Of a DNA stretch of 64,000 nucleotides, positions 10,910-24,212 are shown piece by piece. The first letter of the stretch is position 1; the number at the start of each line of letters is the position of its first letter. The translations under genes were made by a program, and so were the position numbers. The notes beneath the pieces were generated by a model, which was not told where the DNA came from, made no database searches, and saw only the letters and a program-made list of their open reading frames with translations. The DNA is from Mercurialis annua (taxonomy: Eukaryota > Streptophyta > Magnoliopsida > Malpighiales > Euphorbiaceae), in contig NC_065572.1 in assembly GCF_937616625.2 (NCBI RefSeq), positions 68,508,653 to 68,572,652 of the forward strand. The letters run 5' to 3'.

Positions 10910-13900
10910 TTGCACTGATGATAGTTACCTGGTTTAATTAAATTTGAGTTGCACATATTTTTATCCAATTTACATTCATTATTCACTCCTTAATTAATTC
11001 TAAAAAACAAAAAAACTCAAAGAGGCAAAGTTCAGTTTTATGCCTTTAGCCGAAAACATTTCATGATCCACAATAATTAAACTAAAAGATCTAAATCCAT
11101 GGTCGACGAAGGAAAGTAATATTCTAAGAAAATGCTAAAATATACATTAGCAGATTTAAATAATTATTTAAGTAATTAAAGGAGATGCTAAATCTTAATA
11201 TTGAGATATTCCATTGTCATTTTCATCAAGTCAAAACCCTGGCCATATTCCAAATCAACACTTTCTGCGCATATGATTAGAGAATTTATAATTTAATTAA
11301 AGAGATTGTATTCCTTTCTTTGTCATTTATTGCTCTAAGTATAATTAAAGAAAATCAAAACTGCAATTAAAAATAATAATTAATTTTGGAACAACATTTA
11401 GATATTCTTATGCTCTCCGTATCTAAGATTTGCAGTTTTGCTAAATCTCTTTCCGCTTGCATATTTAAGTGAAAATTGGTATCAAATATTTTTCTTTACA
11501 GAGGCAGAACCAATGTGTAAAGACAGAATATAAGTTAATGTATTAATATTCTTTAATCCATAATCTTTTGTTTAATGGTCACGCTTATGGAAGCTATCAT
11601 GGCCATCATCATTGGTGATCTGACAAAATAAACGCTTTCTATAAAGCTAATTCAAATTTGTGGATTAATTAGCCTTTTCTTAGAAGACGGGGCATGTGGT
11701 GTGTTTCAAAATTCTGCTGCCCTTTAGGTGAATATGGCAGTATAGATTACTAGTGTTTAGTGATGAGTATTGAGTATTTTGTTCAACTATATATTATTTA
11801 CACGGTGTTAAATTCCTTAGATTTAATAAATTTGGTCCATCATCTTTTCGATATTTGCCAAATATACCCACCACTGTTTGAAGTTGATGTGATATCATGT
11901 TATATACGCCAAATAAGATGACAAATCAAACATATAAGATTTAAAGATAATGATATATTTGATAAAAATATAAAAGCTTTTGGTAGACAATTTTATTTTA
12001 CCTAAAAATTATGTATATTCTAGTTTAGACCGACTTAGGAGTGTCAAAATAGGTCATGACACGATAACACGATTCGCCTGACACGTAAATTTGGTGAATG
12101 CGGGTTGAGGTTTAGGGGGTCCATGTCATAAACGTGTCGACTCGTTTATGATACAAAATAAATAGGTCATATCACGGGTTGACTCGCATTCATAACATAT
12201 ATTTGTTATTAACAGATCTCGCATTCGGAAGAAACTAGTTAGCCAACGTTTATTTCTTCAAGTAGCATTGTCTTGGACGAAATTTGCAAATAGTGAATAT
12301 TAAAATGGAATCACTTTACCGAAGGAAGTCGGTTTATGCCAGCTCTGAAATCAAAAGTGTAAAGTGTATTTTTAATAACCTTAAGTGTTTAAAACCTTAA
12401 TCTACATGCATTGAACTTCCTCATACTGCAGATTAGTGCGCTTTAGTTTCTTTAAGTAAATAATTTAGAAAGAAAAAGAGCACACCCATTAGATTTGGGA
12501 AATGATTTATACATTTTTAAGAGACCTAAAGCTGATTAATTATTTATATATGTATTGAATCCAAAGACGGGTATCCGTACCATAATTAGTCTTGTATTGT
12601 TTTTTTTGCTTTAGTTCATATTCAATTTATTATATACTCGCATTATTAAATAAAAATAAAGAGTTTCATCATGTCCTTATCTTAAGATAAACAAATATTT
12701 GGATTGGATTAATTGAGCTAAAGAACATAATTTCTCTTATTCAATTAATTGATCTAAATTCCAAATTAAAAGTGGAAGGATATGTCAACCGGGGTGTTTT
12801 TTTTTTTTACGTTCGAATTCGTAGTAGTAAGAGGTGTCACATAATAAGCCTCGATCGAGTTTAATTGCAATTCAATTAAAAGAAAGAACGGCTATTAAAA
12901 AGGCTGAACTATTTTTTAAATACAAACCTTCACGTTTTTTTAATTACGACAAATTGTTTTAGTTTTTACAATATCTCAAATTTGATTTTCTTCTTATAAA
13001 TATGTCGAAAATTTTAAATTTTATTTTTTAAATCTAAACACTAGATTTTATCATTGTGACTAAATTTTTTATAATAATTTATCTTAAAATAGACAACATT
13101 TAATTATTATTTTTTTATAAAAATGTAAAAGTTTGAATTTAAAAGTAAATTTAAACTTTTAATTAAACACATTTACAACACACCTTTTAAATTGAGATAT
13201 ACTTGTAAAATTATAAAGTTTGGTCCCAATTGATTTTGAATTTTAAAAGTGATTTAGCCGATTAAAAAATATGAATTAATTACTCTTGTCATGGAGAATT
13301 TAATACTGTTTAATTAGTCTGATTTCCATTTCAAAATAAGAAAAAATTGGCCAGATAATATTTTTGGCATTTGGGCATGGACTCCTTTCACAATACAAGA
13401 GAAATATAAACGAAAATTTTGACCTAAAAAACTTTATGTACGTTATCAGGGAGAAATAATATATGATAACTGTGAGAATGCTGTAAACTTGTTGTTGTGG
13501 AGCAGAGAGTCACACGCACAACATGGAATGGTAGGGTTCAATATACATAGGAATTAGGACCCCCCCAACCCATGCATCATCCTGTTCGGATATAGTGTTA
13601 GATTTTACTATATAGAAAAATTATAAAAAATAAAAAGGAAGCCATTATTTTCACCTGCTTCTTTGCTTGTTTCTCACGTCTTTGCAGAATTTGCAGAGGG
13701 AAAGATTGATATGTTTTGATGGATTCTGAATCACTAACTGTTGCATTCTTTGACACTTAACTCCACAAAACCTTTACTTGCCTTCTCATCTCACAGTACG
13801 TACACATTTACATTTTTATTTTGTCTCTAACTCTCTCTATTTCTATTTTTTTAGATTGTGTAAAAACTGTCTTGTATGTTATTTGATAATGAATTGTTAT

Positions 13901-14748
13901 GGTAAATAGTGTAAAAAAAATTGTTATGGTAAAAATTATAAAGATTTACATATCTTTGATCATAATAATAAATATATTTCTAAAAAAATGACAATTTGAT
14001 CCGTCGGCTTTGTAATTTGTGACAAATATATATATATTCCTCATTTAAAATCTATTTTTAATATTTATTTTTATAGTTAAGGACTTAATTGATTTTGATT
14101 TTGTAAATATTATTTTATACAGTTGATCTTTCGTTTCAATTTAGAAAAGGTAATGTGGGTTTGAAATGAGGATTATGCGACCAAAAATAGTCAATTGTAT
14201 GATTTACGGATTAGATTGTCACAAATTATTTTTAAAGATATAATTGTCATTTTGATAAAAAAAAATGTGAATTTATAAAATTATTTTATCTTATTTTAAT
14301 TAGATGTATCCAGTTCGTATCGGTATGACTAATCTATCTTCTATAACTATTTGGACTTTTGAGATAGTTCAGAATTTTAAAGATAATTCTACAATGCCAA
14401 TGAGTGTAGATACCTAAAATTTTATTTAAGTGAATTTAATAGAACATATATATTCACGTAAATGTTACTAATTTTAAATTACGATACGGAAGTAAAAGAT
14501 CCTTAGATAAATCTATTATTTGTTGATTAATAAAATTAATATTAGAATATAGCTTTCAAAATATATTGTTTGGAATGAATACTAGAAATTATAGATCCAA
14601 ACATTCATTAATTCAATTGGATACAAAAATTAGAAATAACTAAATTTGGTTCAAAAGTGACAAACGCCGTGAGAGAAATTTAGAGTATCGACTGTTGGCA
14701 CGTTACAATGAAATTACATCTAAAAATTGCCTAAATCGCACACAATCA
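10910..14748. other. Long gene-free stretch
   Basis: Nearly 4 kb without a supported gene. At 12030-12160 there is a diverged element fragment (gtgtcaaaataggtcatgac, acacgat, gacacgt, cgtgtcgactcgt) of the kind found in decayed hAT-type repeats. The rest is AT-rich with no element ends I can define. Confidence 0.5.
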
Positions 14749-14761
14749 ACTTGAACAAAAT

Positions 14762-15446
14762 ACCAATGAGCTATAGCTCAAATGGTATAAGTGTTAGGCA
14801 GCAAACTGCTAGGTCGTGGGTTCGATTCCTCCCACAAGTAGGGCTGTGCGTTCGGTTAGTTCGGTCAGTTCGGTCACCGAACCGAACAAACCGAACACCG
14901 AAGTTTGTTAAAAATCACAAACCGAACCGGACTGAATTCTAATTTTGGCTTACACCAAACCGAACCGAAAAGTTCGGTTTGGTTCGGTTCGGTTCGGTGA
15001 AAAACCGAAATTTTTTACTTTCTTCATTTTTTAATTTTTTATCATAAAATAAATTCTAATATTAAATAATAAGTGTCTAATAAATATTTTTATATAGTTA
15101 TTAGCATAATTATATGTTATATGAAGTTTATTAACTTATATATCAACTATAATTAAAATATTAAACCAAAAAAATATAAATTTATATATATTAATATATA
15201 TAATTTTATTTTTTTATTAATTGTTCGGTTTTTTGGTTTTTTCGGTTTTTAAAATGCTCAAACCGAACCGAAAACCGAACACCAAACTTTTACCTAATTA
15301 CAAACCAAACCGAACCACAATCACCAAATAACCGAACCGTAATTGTAATTTCGGTTCGGTTCGGTGAAACGGTTCGGTTCGGTTCGGTTTTTGCACAGCC
15401 CTACCCACAAGCGCTCCCCCTTCCCAATTATCAAAAAAAAAAAAAA
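14762..15446 (+). mobile_element. tRNA-derived SINE, interrupted by a hAT MITE
   Basis: The tRNA-like head carries a pol III A box (TAGCTCAAATGG) at 14773-14784 and a B box (GGTTCGATTCC) at about 14819-14829. The 3' end is an A-run at 15432-15446. A 13-bp target duplication with one mismatch (acttgaacaaaat, 14749-14761; acttgaacagaat, 15447-15459) brackets the whole. Removing the inserted hAT element and one copy of its 8-bp duplication leaves a SINE of about 110 bp. It is not a functional tRNA gene: the acceptor and anticodon arms do not fold as one, and it ends in poly(A). Confidence 0.8.
14839..15403. mobile_element. hAT MITE inserted in the SINE
   Basis: The terminal inverted repeat TAGGGCTGTGC (left) matches GCACAGCCCTA (right), with an exact 8-bp target duplication cccacaag (14831-14838 and 15404-15411), as expected for hAT. 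Subterminal regions are rich in repeated CGGTTCGGTT and its complement CCGAACCGAA. No transposase. It splits the SINE at 14762-15446 just after the B box, so it is younger than the SINE insertion. Confidence 0.85.
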
Positions 15447-15459
15447 ACTTGAACAGAAT

Positions 15460-17581
15460 TATGAAACTTTCAATCAAGCTTTTTCGATTGATTTTCTCCA
15501 AAAGCTCCAAGCCGCATACACGCCAGCATCAATCGCCAAATGAATTCATATGAATATAAATCTATAAAGATACGAATTTAATAAAACAAATTATACCTTT
15601 AATTCGCGGCATAATAGTAAAGATTTATAATAAATTTAGTTTCATATAAACTATCCCATTCAGATTATTTTTTTGAATAGAGATAAACCAAATAAATTAA
15701 TAATTTGATAAGCACAATAAATTCAGTTAAAGACACAACAAACAAAAAAACTATTTAATAATTATCCTTATCAAAAGTAGCCTCTTAACAACAATTTTTT
15801 TTTTGAAATCAACCTTCAATTATTTTAATATTTCTATACAGACTGTGATCAAGAAATCATGAGTGATCTCGAGAAGGTGTGGACATGGTGATCGATCAGC
15901 AGGGCGATGAATTGGAGGACAACAGACATGTCTCTCTCTCATTTCCATCACTGGAAACTGGCGCAGCCCCAAATCTACAGCCGATTCAGATTGAAAAAGG
16001 AAAAAATAAAAAAAAAAGGAGGACAACTTTAACTTTTTCTTGAATTCAAAAAGAGTGTTACAGTGCCCCAACCCCAACAAAAGAAATTATGCATAAACAG
16101 TGTAATATATAATCATGATGATCGATCAGTTTATGTTTTTGTTATATATATAAGAGAGAGATATTCTGACAAAAAGTCAAGCAGAAACAGAAGAGATTGT
16201 CTGTGTTTGATGATCCAACTTCATTAGAACATCACATAAAATTAAGGAAATTCAGAAGCCATCTCTCATTCAGATCAAACTTAAACGAGGTAAAAAAAAT
16301 TCTGTCTCACTCTTTCTTTTATTGTATGATCATTGATCACCGTTTTCTTGAAACCCTAACCCTAAACTTTTCTGGGTTTTATTTTTTTGTCAAGATTATT
16401 TTTATTATATTATCAAGAATCTTTTGCTTGATCTAAAGAATTAGAACAGTATATATGAGAGAGATCTGGGTTATGACTTTTGTTCACTGTCTACTGTTAT
16501 GTGTAGAAATGTTGGGGAAGATAACAGTGAAGCTGAAAAATCTTATGGAAGAACAACTGCTACTTTATGATAATTGGATCCAATGAGACCTATAAACTGT
16601 GTGATTTACTGTTTTGGATATTTACAAATCTATACAAAAATGAGAGGTCGGTCTGTTTTCTGAAAATAAACCCAAAAAAAGAAGCTAATAGATTCACACT
16701 GTATAACCCTTTCTTTTGATACAATATATATGAAAAATATAAATTGAATTTGAATCTCTAGTCTTTCTTTTATAGATGGTTAGAATTATAATTTTATCAA
16801 TGAAAAACTTTTTTTATCTATCTATATATATATATATATATATATATCTATCTACAACTATATATGTTCCATTTTTTCACTATATACATTAAATAAAATA
16901 AGTTTATACATATTGTCTTCTGTAAAAATCAAACTAATTAATAAAATTTAAAAGTATTAATATATTTAACAAACTAGATAGATTAAATCATCAAAACAGT
17001 GACAGTTCAAAATACACGGAATGTCTTCCCTAAAAATTAGACTATTATAACATCTACTAATGTAGAAAAATTATAGCTGAATATAAATTTATTTTAAGAA
17101 TGCAAATTAGTGGTCCTTAAGAACAAAGCAGAAAGAAAGGTAAAAATTAATACATATAAAAATTGTATAAAGAAAGACTAAGATATATAGACTGAGACGG
17201 CTATAGAGAGTACTTCTTTAAATTTAATTAATGTTTAAATTATTTTTTATTAACCAAAGCATAAACAAACAATAACACAGAATTAGCAACTCCACATGCA
17301 CATATCTAGAGTTGCTCCTCTTATGACATAACCCACAAAAAAACTCCACAAATCCCCTTAATTACCATCACCCCAATAATAATTATTAATCCTTAATTAT
17401 AAATTATTAACTTAATTATTAGAACAATAATTATAATGAACAATTTCTAGCTAAATGACTCCATGTGAAGCTACATATAGCCAGAAACCTTATAAAACCA
17501 TACCAAAAGTCTTGCACTAGCTATAGCCAACAGCTATAACTGAAAAAAAACCCTAAATTATGGGGTTTCTCTGATCAACAT
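15460..17581. other. Gene-free region downstream of the LOB-type gene
   Basis: No supported coding region. On the plus strand, a TATA-like ttatatatataagag near 16141-16155 precedes a purine-rich transcribed-looking stretch with a possible splice donor (AACGAG|gtaaaa, about 16290). This could be a non-coding transcript, but nothing proves it. A (TA)n microsatellite lies at 16821-16848 within a TATC-rich stretch. Confidence 0.4.
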
Positions 17582-18127
17582 TCACATGCTTCCTCTTCCT
17601 CCTCCTCCACCACCTTCTTCATTGTCATCATTCCATGGAAAATTATAAGGAAGAACCATACCAGAAGTTCCATGGTAAAAATTACCTCCAGCTCCTTCAT
17701 CATTACCCATTCTTGGCCTTTGTCGATGAGCTGCTACCATTGGCTGAACTGAACTTGTCGCCATAGCTGTCGGGATTTCACTGCAAGCAAAGCGGATTAG
17801 GTCAGCATTTGCTGCGTCGAGTTCTTTCTGCAGCCTTTGGACTTGTCTTTGAAGGAATGAGATTGCGCCAACGCAGCCATAAACTGGATCTCTTACTCTG
17901 GCTTCGGCTTCATAGGCGAGGGAGTTGACTGCATCTTCTCTTTGGTGGGGGAGGAGCTCGTTGAGCAGCTTTGTCACGTTACTTGCTCCGAAAATCTTGT
18001 GGACGTTTGCGAATTTCTGTGGCTCCTCTGGTGGGAAATATGGTGCGAATATGCAACCGGGCATGCATTTTCTTCGCAAGAACTTGCAGGCGGCGCATGG
18101 AGAATTGTAAGAGCTTGATGATGCCAT
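17582..18127 (-). CDS. LOB: LOB-domain (LBD) class I transcription factor, LOB-like
   Basis: 181 residues. Plant-specific nuclear DNA-binding protein of the AS2/LOB family, which acts at lateral organ boundaries. The C-block CAACKFLRRKCMPGC fits C-x2-C-x6-C-x3-C (residues about 11-25). The GAS block starts at FGASNVTKLL. The class I coiled coil FLQRQVQRLQKELDAANADL follows. The tail is divergent and ends in a glycine run after FPWND, recalling the Arabidopsis LOB C-terminus. I start at the second in-frame Met (MASSSSYNSP, 18127). The upstream Met at 18163 lies in what looks like intron: a strong acceptor, tttcctcc..catcag, ends at 18134. LOB itself is the best match I recall; a close LBD paralogue is possible. 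Confidence 0.93.
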   Translation of the reverse strand: MASSSSYNSPCAACKFLRRKCMPGCIFAPYFPPEEPQKFANVHKIFGASNVTKLLNELLPHQREDAVNSLAYEAEARVRDPVYGCVGAISFLQRQVQRLQKELDAANADLIRFACSEIPTAMATSSVQPMVAAHRQRPRMGNDEGAGGNFYHGTSGMVLPYNFPWNDDNEEGGGGGGRGSM

Positions 18128-18133
18128 TTTTAT

Positions 18134-19278
18134 CTGATGGACAATATGGAGGAAACTCGTCATTCTTTTTTGTGAGCCTTCTTCAATTTTTAACTATTTT
18201 TGTGTTTTCTTGTTTATTTCTTCAGTATTTTTTCCTTCAGATTCAAAATGTTAATTTTATATATTTGATAAAACCATTTGTTTTCACTATAATTTTACTT
18301 CTAATTTTGCTTATTCAGTAATTTTCTTTTTACGCTTCTCCCTTATGAAAATCGTAGTTTTAAATATGCGTAAACTCTTTAATAGTGGAATTTTTTACCG
18401 TTTCTCGTAGTTTCTTAACATATTTGTATTCATTCATAAAAAAGAAAAATCACCATCTCAAAAAATGATCAAGACTATGGTTTATGCTTAATAATGGAAG
18501 TAAGCATGACAAGCATCCTAAATTTCTAAAATAAATTTAATAAACAATTTTTCAAGGTTCAAATCTTTTTTATTCAGAAGTAGTCTACTTCTTGCCCTTA
18601 TATTCATCAAAAAAAGAAAAAATCTTGCCCTTATACACAACACGGAGAGAGACAAGGACACACACTTCACACTTGCAAATCTCTGACACACATATGCATA
18701 TACCTAATGAAACCTAGAAATTTATTTACTTATTGTTTCTGTATTTTGGTGATTAACCTTAACTGCTTTTTCTCTGCCTTCCTTATACTATATGTTTATC
18801 CCCTTGTTTTTCTCACAACCTAGCAGATTTAATCTCTGCATGTTTCTCTTAAATTTAGTTTCAGAATTTGTCTTTTCTGTGATTTATAAATGCCATAACA
18901 TATACTTTTTGCCCCTCTTTAAATACACATATTAGCTAACTAGACACACATAAAGTTGAAGAATTCTGCTGCATGAAAAATTCAAAGCTGTAATTAATGT
19001 CCTTCTGAGCTTATAGATGGGATCTGAACAGTGCAATTCACTACAATTATTTGTATATACTATATATAGTTCTACTGCTGTAGATGAATACAGCAAAACC
19101 CTAAATTAGAGGCTTTAACCCCAGATGACTCTACTGTACCTCTTAGCCTTTTTTAGCTCACTCAAAAACAAGAAAAACAGAAAAGAATTAGTAGCTAGCA
19201 TAGTAAAGTGCTACATATATTTACCTGTTTGTGATCTAGGTTTTTTTTTTATGATGAGCTGAATAAAAAGATAAATAC
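18134..19278 (-). other. Inferred 5'UTR intron of the LOB-type gene
   Basis: On the minus strand, donor AG|GTATTT (exon end at 19279) pairs with acceptor ccatcag (18134-18136) seven bases upstream of the ATG. This places an 1145-bp intron in the 5'UTR. A leader intron is, as I recall, known for Arabidopsis LOB. The sequence between is AT-rich and non-coding. Confidence 0.55.
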
Positions 19279-19279
19279 C

Positions 19280-19620
19280 TTTCTTAAAAAAATTGTATTT
19301 CTTTTTCCTTGAAGAGCTATTTGAAGAGCTAGAAGTTGTCTGTTCCTTCCAAAGATATTGTAGTCCTTAGCCAATGAAACTCTATACAGAATTTTGACAG
19401 ATGAAACACTCAAAGAGGAAACCCTAATTGAAGGAGAAAGAGAAAAGAGTTAATAGTATAAGAAAAGAGAGGAAGAAGGCAAAGAGCATTTAGTGGATGG
19501 AGGCAAAAGACAAGGGCAATAAATGGGAGGTACACTATAAAAGAATGACTATGACCATGCATCTAATAATAATATCAGGGATGTGGGGATCTCTCATTTC
19601 TCATTCTCATGCACTATATG
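19280..19620 (-). promoter_or_regulatory. Putative leader exon and promoter of the LOB-type gene
   Basis: Minus-strand leader sequence is CT-rich (ctcttttctctttctccttc). Candidate TATA boxes are CTTTTATAGTG near 19532-19542 and CTTATACTATT near 19453-19463. The transcription start cannot be fixed from sequence. Confidence 0.35.
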
Positions 19621-20275
19621 CCAATTTTTATTATTTTAAATCACAATTTTAATTGGATTCCTTCCTTGAGAACTTGTATTATGATCATGACCTATTATAA
19701 TTCATTTAGTTCACAAATGCACATATGCATGGTTTTCAATTTATTTATAAGGGTTTAAATTTGAGATATTAAGCATGATGGTTTGGATGAATCTGATCAA
19801 TCACAATGTCATTAATTTGCAGGATTTCAACACAGACTTGATTGTTTTACTGTTTTTTCTTTTGTTGCAATTATAGTAATAATGAGAGGGAGATATAAAA
19901 ATGAGATCAAAAGAACAATGATAAATATGCTGACTTTTCTATTAAATATACCTCGAAGCAAAGAATCTGGTATTGTTTGTTTTCCACATCATGTCCACAC
20001 TCAACAGTATTAGAATTTCTTATAACCCTAATAGTGTGCATACCTTGTGTTCTATAATTTATTGCATAATGATTCCGGAAATAGCTAGTTGTAGTAGTAG
20101 AAGTAGTAGGAAATGGATTTTATTTCTTTTAATTGCTAGACAGACGAAAGCATAAGCAGATTGTAATTTTTTTTGCTGTATAATTAAGAATAACTACATT
20201 TTAGCTTGCAGAATATAAATTAAGTTCATCTTGTCAAACTGTATTGGTCTTGCCGACTGTACAGGGAAAATGTAA

Positions 20276-20780
20276 GGGTTAAAGTATTATATGGATACTG
20301 AACTATAGGGCTTTTAATTCGGTAACCAACGTTTCATTTGTTATATATGTTTCGGTTACCTAACTTTTATTTTCGTTACAACGGGAGGTAATTATTTCGG
20401 GCAATGTTCTACATTTTTTTAATCCAACTTTACTATACTACGTAAAAACGGCATATAAGCAGAATAATAGAAATAAAAGATATACGAAAGATCATACTTT
20501 TGAAAAGAAAAAAACGACAAATAGAGATCATACCATTGAACAAAATGACACGGAAAATCATATATTTGAAAAAACTGATACACGTAGAATTATACTATTG
20601 AAAAAACGACATAAAAAATATACTATCGTGCTTCCCTTGCCACGTACATAAACAAAACTTTGTCTAAAAAAATTACATAATTTCTCGTTATAATGAAAAT
20701 AAAAATTGAATTACTAAAATTAACAAAGAAGACATTTGTCGAAGTACATATAGTTCAGTAACCATATAGTATTTTAATCT
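20276..20780. mobile_element. MULE-like MITE (GGGTTAAAGT ends)
   Basis: The inverted ends are GGGTTAAAGTATTATATGG..ACTGAACTATA and, reverse-complemented, AGATTAAAATACTATATGG..ACTGAACTATA. Ten-base flanks match at 9 of 10 positions (gaaaatgtaa, 20266-20275; gaaaatctaa, 20781-20790). Non-coding interior. Confidence 0.7.
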
Positions 20781-20799
20781 GAAAATCTAAACTTATTGA

Positions 20800-22470
20800 T
20801 AAGTTCCTATCTATCTATCTATCTGTATACTCCAGACATATCTCAACAGATCATGTTATAGCTTGGTGTTTCTTTTTCAATTGGACAGACATGTTTCACC
20901 TTGAACCCTTTTATTTAAATCATAGGCTAAAATAGCATATCATGAGTTTTGATCCCTTAAACTACATATGTATGTAGAGACTAATCATGCAGAATATTAC
21001 CATTTCAGTTATCTGAGACCTAGAAGTCAAAAAATTCTTTGTTCTGAAATGCCAATCATTCCAAGCATTATTCTGTATAAACAGGTCCATTAAAGTAGAA
21101 TGTCTTGAGAAAAAGACCTCTTCAAAGTTCAACCTATTTCTTTATATATAGGATTAATTACTATTTTTTTATCTGAAACATTGTTTACCCTTTCGCTCAC
21201 ATTTGAATTTTTTTTTAACTAAAACCCTCTTTTATAACGGAGTTTTAGTTTACTAAACAATGAAACTAAGGAGGAAAATATTCATTTTTTAAAATTGTGG
21301 AAAAATTAATATTTCGGACCTAAACTCATGGGGATAATAATAAATAGTCCTTATATATAAAAAAAGACATATATGTGTATGTGTATATATCCAATTATCT
21401 ATAACTTTTCTTCTGCTTTCTTTACATTCTTATTCTTCAAAAGTTAAGAAAGAGCTGGTGAATGCAGTAACCCTATATTAGGGTTGTAGGGTTTCTTTTA
21501 AGAAGAAAGAGCGAAATTAAGATGACATATATAGGGCCATGGACATGACAACATGATTGTGACATTCATATATATGAATGAAGGAAATTAATTTTGGCAA
21601 AAAATTCATATACGATTCTTGTACTTTTACTCAATTTTATTTTAGTCTCTTCATTAATGCATGTACATTACATACCATTAATGCAATTGACTCCTTTTTT
21701 TCTTATTTAATATATACTTTTATAAAAACTAAATCCATCGAATGAAATCAATTTTTGTAATATTATTCATTTATAGCATGCTTACTAAATCTTAAATTAG
21801 AGTTTTAACTAACATTGACACTATATACCTAAAATATTAGAGAAATTATATAATTCCTCCAAAAATTATAGATATAATTATTCAAATTTTAATAAATTTA
21901 ATATAACTTTTTAAAAAAAATTAATTGAGATTAGGTTCCAATTGATTAAAAATAAAGGTTGAGGATTTAATGGCATGTGAATTTAAATTATAAGGACTGA
22001 ATTAGATATTTAAATATAGATCTTAAGGTGAAAAAATCCAAACCTTTAAGATTTGGTGCATTTAATCCAAAACCTTTTAATTTTGCCAAATTGCATTTTT
22101 TTTATAATAATAGTTAAATTGTATTTTTTTTCATTGTAATAATAGCTAAATTGTATTTTTGTGCGAATTTTTTTAAGCAGTTTTGAACTTTTTGTCATTT
22201 TTTTGTACTTTTTAATATATCATTATTCATCAAAAAATAATAATAGTCTAATTGAAAATAATAAGTTTGGTCACTAATTTGGTTATTATTATAATAAAAA
22301 AATATAATTTGGTTATTATTATAAAAAAATTAAATAAATTAAATTAAATTACAACAAATTATGAAAATTTAAAATTTTTTCACCGTTAGGGTTTTAATAT
22401 AATCCACACCTTAAACCTTCCTTGCCGATATACATGATCACCGGACCAATTACTTGTGCAGGACTTGAAC
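20800..22470. other. Intergenic, no gene seen
   Basis: AT-rich. A possible short foldback lies at about 21150-21350 (ggattaattactattttttt / aataataaatagtcc) but its ends are too diverged to define. Otherwise nothing recognised. Confidence 0.4.
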
Positions 22471-22481
22471 ACTAAATTTTT

Positions 22482-22825
22482 GAACAAAGGGTTACGCACT
22501 CCTTCAACTTATGAAACACAGTTATTTAATTCAGTTTTTATTTATTTAAACAACTGACCCTAAAACTCTTTATTTTTATATAATTCCATAATTGTATTTT
22601 AAAAACGCGTGAAATATAAATCGTGAGGAATGCGAAATAAAAATTATAAAGTTTCGTAATTGTTGCGATAAAATTATACTAAATTTATTTTTTACAATAA
22701 AAATATAAATTATGGGATTATATAGCCTAAAAATAAAGAGTTCTAGAGTTAGTTGCTCAAACAAATAAAAACTGAATTAAATAATTATGTGATATAAATT
22801 CGGAAAGCGCGTTGACCCTTTGTTC
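22482..22825. mobile_element. MULE-like MITE (GAACAAAGGGT ends)
   Basis: Exact 10-bp target duplication ctaaattttt (22472-22481, 22826-22835). Inverted ends GAACAAAGGGT / ACCCTTTGTTC, with longer subterminal homology (attatttaattcagttttta on both arms, inverted). 344 bp, non-coding. Confidence 0.85.
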
Positions 22826-22839
22826 CTAAATTTTTGTAT

Positions 22840-23830
22840 GATTCTCATTTTCCGGATCTGATTGAACCAATGCAGTGCCCAAAGTCAATTTCTTATCTTA
22901 TGTATTGAAAAGAAAAATTCAGCCTGAGCCTGCATTAAACCTGTCCTTTCACAGGCAGATTTGAACTTATGCAACTAATAAATTTTTGATATAAACCTGC
23001 TTAAACCCGACGTAAATTTAAATTTTTACTATAATCAAACTTATACAATAAATATTAAATCCAAACCCGGCACATGCCAAGCTTAAGGTGAATTTAAAAA
23101 TATTAAGTTCGGACTCCGATCCGAGCCCACCAAACTCGGCCTATGAACAAGTATACTTGTTGGAGTACCTACTTTCTATCAAAATAAAATTACAAGGATA
23201 TAGAGTGAACAAAAAGTAATTCAGATTGTAAAATAAAAGTAACATATATTTTTGAAAAAAGTTAATTATTTACATCAAGGGCCCCTCAATTGGACTATAG
23301 GTTATGGTGCTTATTGTTGTTTTAGCGGTAACCTCTATCAAATTATTATTTTGTTGATCAAGGGAAAGTTGAATAGTGTTATTTATTATGTACATTCTGT
23401 AATATGTTGTGTCTTGCATTTGATGTGATATGTTGCCTGTAATAAATTTATCGCAACAATATTAGTTTTTTCTGCTAAAAATATATATTGTATGTATATA
23501 AGTATATTAGAATTCGAGTACATATTTCTTTTATAAGTTTATAATTTGCACATACATTTTATATTTTAATTTAGGCTATGCTCGTCCTAGAGTCTTTTTA
23601 ATATTAGTTTTTATTTCACTTAATCTTTAATAAATATTTTATATTTAAATAGTCTCTTAACTATTATTTTGTACACATTTGGTCCTTTCAGACATAAAAT
23701 ATTGTCGCTCCATACTAATTTAAATGTCGACATTTTTTGTAATTCGGTATATTTAAGGTACATACGTCATACGTGTATAAAATACAAATAGTTAAAGGAC
23801 TACTAAAATGCAAAATATTTATTAATAAAC
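22840..23830. other. Intergenic, no gene seen
   Basis: Contains a decayed repeat at about 22920-23130 (cctgagcctgc.., ccgagcccaccaaactcgg) of uncertain class. No coding region. Confidence 0.4.
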
Positions 23831-23842
23831 AAATAAAACAAA

Positions 23843-24212
23843 GGGTTAATTCCTAAAAAAATCACGAACTTTACACGAAGTTTCATTTTAATCATGAACT
23901 TTAAAAGTTGTCATTTAAAGGCACGAACTTTCATTTTGTTTCAAATCTATCATTTTAGTGTATTTTTGTTGACTAAATTCTTTAATAAATCATTAATGAA
24001 AGACCCAAATTATAAATCGACATTAAATCTTATTATCTTTTAGTTATAGTATATAGGATTAGCAATTTTTGGTTCGATAAAATACATCGGATTTTACTTT
24101 GGCGATAGATTTGAAACAAAATGAAAGTTCGTGCCTTTAAATGACAACTTTTAAAGTTCATGATTAAAATGAAATTTCGTGTAAAGTTCGTGATTTTTTT
24201 AGAAATTAACCC
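23843..24212. mobile_element. MULE-like MITE with ~95-bp TIRs
   Basis: Exact 9-bp target duplication taaaacaaa (23834-23842, 24213-24221). The arms are nearly perfect inverted copies: GGGTTAATTCCTAAAAAAAT then CACGAACTTTACACGAAGTT on the left, mirrored on the right. 370 bp. High arm identity suggests relatively recent movement. Confidence 0.88.

Noticed and set aside
14770..14835. tRNA gene
   Set aside because: A and B boxes are present, but the arms do not fold into a proper tRNA, and the unit ends in poly(A) with a target duplication, so it is a SINE.
15820..16436. Short frames of 79-86 codons upstream and downstream of 16.1 kb
   Set aside because: Low-complexity peptides with no conserved features; at most part of a non-coding transcript.
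21150..21350. Further TIR element (ggattaattactatttt / aaatagtcctt)
   Set aside because: Inverted similarity is short and the flanking repeat is only AT-rich, so ends and duplication could not be defined.
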